Assembly (NCBI GenBank): GCA_900549855.1
Contig: URPS01000007.1
Span: 1 to 64,000 of the forward strand
Direction of reading: 5' to 3'
Source: an uncultured bacterium
GTDB lineage: Bacteria; Cyanobacteriota; Vampirovibrionia; Gastranaerophilales; Gastranaerophilaceae
DNA: 64,000 bases
Of this stretch, positions 62,481 to 64,000 are shown piece after piece (position 1 is the first letter of the stretch; every line of letters begins with the position of its first letter). The translations under genes were made by a program, and so were the position numbers. The notes beneath the pieces were generated by a model. The model ran no database searches. It saw nothing but the letters and a program-made list of their open reading frames with translations, and was not told the origin of the DNA.

Positions 62481-62528
62481 CTGTCACGCATGAGGTCGCG
62501 AGTTCGAGCCTCGTCGTTCCCGCCATTT
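62481..62528 (+). repeat. attR, right 48-bp direct repeat
   Basis: Identical to 26505-26552. It is the displaced 3' half of the original tRNA-Asp gene. Confidence 0.92.
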
Positions 62529-62533
62529 AAATT

Positions 62534-62560
62534 AAGAGCCTTATTAAGAGGCTCTTTTTT
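62534..62560 (+). terminator. Original tRNA-Asp terminator
   Basis: AAGAGCC pairs with GGCTCTT followed by T run. It stands 6 bases past attR, as expected for the tRNA gene before insertion. Confidence 0.75.
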
Positions 62561-63366
62561 AGTGTCTAATTGATTTTTAGTGAGTTCGAACCTGCCATTT
62601 TGAGAGCGACCTAGTCTATTCATCTCTATTATGTCATAGAATACAGGATACAAGGTTATATCTATGTTTTTGCCTGATGCAATAAAGTTCGAACCAATTA
62701 TTTCACAAATAGTTCTTTTTTCTGATGGAGTTGCTTCCAAGAAAATTTTGCTTGCATTCTTACAAAACTTCAATATTAAATCAGATTGTTTGTAAAATTC
62801 GTCATCAGCTTTATTTATGCATGCCAATTTTTCTAGTAATTGTTCTTTCTCTGCTTTCAACTCTCTATAAGTTTGATTCCATAACTCATTTTCAGCAGAA
62901 TCAGAACTTTTTAGCATTCGTTTATAACCATTCTGTATCATTTTATCTATTTCTTTGATACGTTTATAGATGTTATCCTGCGTTGCATTACTATAATTAT
63001 TCTTCAAGTCGTGAACTTCTTTTAAACTATCTTTAACTTCATCTATAAGTTCTTGTGGGATATTTTCTAAACCTTTTAGGATTTCAACTATAAACTTATC
63101 TATTTTACCCTCGCTTATATAAGAATCCTTTTTGCAAGTTTTAATTTTGCCCTTACCTGTACAATGGTAGTATATATATTCTTTTCCACTTGGTTTAACT
63201 TTTCTTTCTGCGGTATAACTACATCCGCATATACCACATCTGAATAAGCCAATATAAGGAAATTCAATATAATGTTGCCTTGTTGTACTATTTGCATTGT
63301 TGAGTTTATCTTGTGCAATTGAAATAATTCTCTACTTATCAGAGGTTCATGCTTCCCATTTGGGTA

Positions 63367-63802
63367 TTATAAATAGCTTTTCAAAAAATAGCTTCCAAAT
63401 TCATCGTTTCGGTATCTATCAGGGAATTTAAGGCCTGTAACCTACTCGAAACTAACAAATAGCTTAGATTTACCACAATTACCATTGACAATATCTCTAA
63501 AATCTATGTTTTACTTGGGATTGACCAGATTTACCGCAGAATCCGATATAAAATGTTGCATTCAGGTCAAATGCTAAAATGCTCTAAAATCAACAAAACT
63601 AAATTGGATTATTTGGGTACGCATAGTCCTTAATTTCGCTACAATTTTGTAAACCAAAATTATCGCTCAATCGGACTTAATGCTCTTACGAGTTTCACAA
63701 CACAGTTGCTCACTCTACCAAAAATCCACCAGTCCCAAAACAGTCCCTTTTGGGACTAAATTCTTCTGTTTTTAATGAATAGAGATGGGGTAAAAAGGCA
63801 CT
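63367..63802. other. Non-coding degraded region
   Basis: Stops in all frames, with no complete gene recognised. It probably is more of the decayed serine-recombinase element. Confidence 0.4.
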
Positions 63803-63828
63803 AAAAAAGAGCCTTTTCGGCTCTTATT
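63803..63828 (-). terminator. Terminator-like hairpin
   Basis: AAGAGCC pairs with GGCTCTT around a short loop. On the minus strand T6 follows. It stands just after a tRNA-like 3' end on that strand. Confidence 0.6.
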
Positions 63829-63833
63829 AAAAT

Positions 63834-63854
63834 GGAGCGGGAGACGAGGCTCAC
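63834..63854 (-). other. tRNA-like 3' end fragment
   Basis: On the minus strand GAGCCTCGTCTCCCGCTCCA resembles the T-arm, acceptor and CCA of a tRNA. The rest of the tRNA is missing. A degenerate, oppositely oriented copy ends the window (about 63979-64000). Confidence 0.4.
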
Positions 63855-64000
63855 TGTGTCTGTTTGCGAGCAGGAAAAGGTGACTAAATGTCACGTTTTC
63901 CGTAGAGTTAAAAAAAAATATTTGTCGACTTTATCAAGAGCAAATAGAGGGAGCGACGAAAAGCGTCAGCTTTTCTATGTCGTGAGTTCCGCCTCGTCTT

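Larger units (their letters stand above)
26505..62528. mobile_element. 36-kb integrated genomic island at tRNA-Asp
   Basis: Bounded by exact 48-bp direct repeats of the tRNA 3' half. A tyrosine integrase gene reads toward attL from just inside. The cargo includes a retron-like reverse transcriptase, type III restriction-modification, HipBA, a helicase-nuclease, RtcB, dGTPase and several unknown operons with a common promoter. A DnaB-like helicase domain and a CHC2 finger suggest some autonomous replication. No capsid, terminase or conjugation genes were seen, so mobility probably depends on a helper or is satellite-like. Confidence 0.9.
62450..63366 (-). pseudogene. Decayed large serine recombinase, C-terminal part
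   Basis: The frame contains the recombinase zinc beta-ribbon (RCGICGCSYTAERK, then YYHCTGKGKIKTCKK) and a coiled coil. Upstream at about 63318 a frameshift joins it to GKHEPLISRELFQ, the typical recombinase-domain block; further upstream is disrupted by stops. The catalytic N-terminal domain is absent. The last residues, NGGNDEARTRDL, are encoded antisense to the tRNA-Asp fragment in attR, so this recombinase once sat at the same tRNA. An older integrated element. Confidence 0.8.

Noticed and set aside
26505..62528. Complete prophage
   Set aside because: No terminase, portal, capsid, tail or lysis genes are recognised.

Overview
The window is AT-rich bacterial DNA. The left 26.5 kb is ordinary chromosome: priA, pilT, wecB, mnmG, ileS, rpsL-rpsG, a PPi-dependent phosphofructokinase, and the end of a large filamentous-haemagglutinin-like surface protein. 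PilT, the haemagglutinin-like protein and small proteins starting with an Asn-x-Phe-(Lys/Arg)-Gly motif suggest a gut Vampirovibrionia/Melainabacteria-type organism (Gastranaerophilales). That is inference from protein style only, since no rRNA is present.

A tRNA-Asp gene (26472-26549) ends in a 48-bp sequence repeated exactly at 62481-62528. The two copies bound a 36-kb integrated island whose tyrosine integrase lies just inside the left end. Beyond the right copy is a decayed large serine recombinase whose reading frame runs into the tRNA fragment. An older element probably used the same tRNA.

The island runs: integrase, excisionase-like HTH protein, unknown protein, retron-like reverse transcriptase with a structured upstream RNA; an unknown zinc-ribbon protein; a DUF4143 ATPase remnant; an unknown gene; a four-gene operon rich in WG repeats; an RtcB RNA-ligase operon; two small tyrosine recombinases, each paired with a WYL-type regulator gene (one truncated), enclosing a PD-(D/E)XK nuclease; a type III restriction-modification pair; a DnaB-like helicase domain; a tandem AAA+ ATPase with a UvrD/AddB-like helicase-nuclease; DUF1643 and CHC2 zinc-finger genes; a miniature FtsZ/tubulin-like protein with a dGTPase; and a HipBA toxin-antitoxin pair.

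The most striking observation is a shared promoter. Eight island transcription units, on both strands, carry the motif AYGTCCTRWWWTGNCRYAT, and in all eight the G of GTCCT lies exactly 25 bases before the first base of a good -10 hexamer. None has a normal -35 at 17-bp spacing. One unit encodes the full-length WYL regulator. This looks like one regulon that links otherwise unrelated defence-like operons under a single switch. The type III system, HipBA and the retron lie outside it.

A second pattern is leaderless translation. In at least eight genes, host and island, a -10 hexamer sits only 6-7 bases before the ATG and no Shine-Dalgarno sequence is seen.
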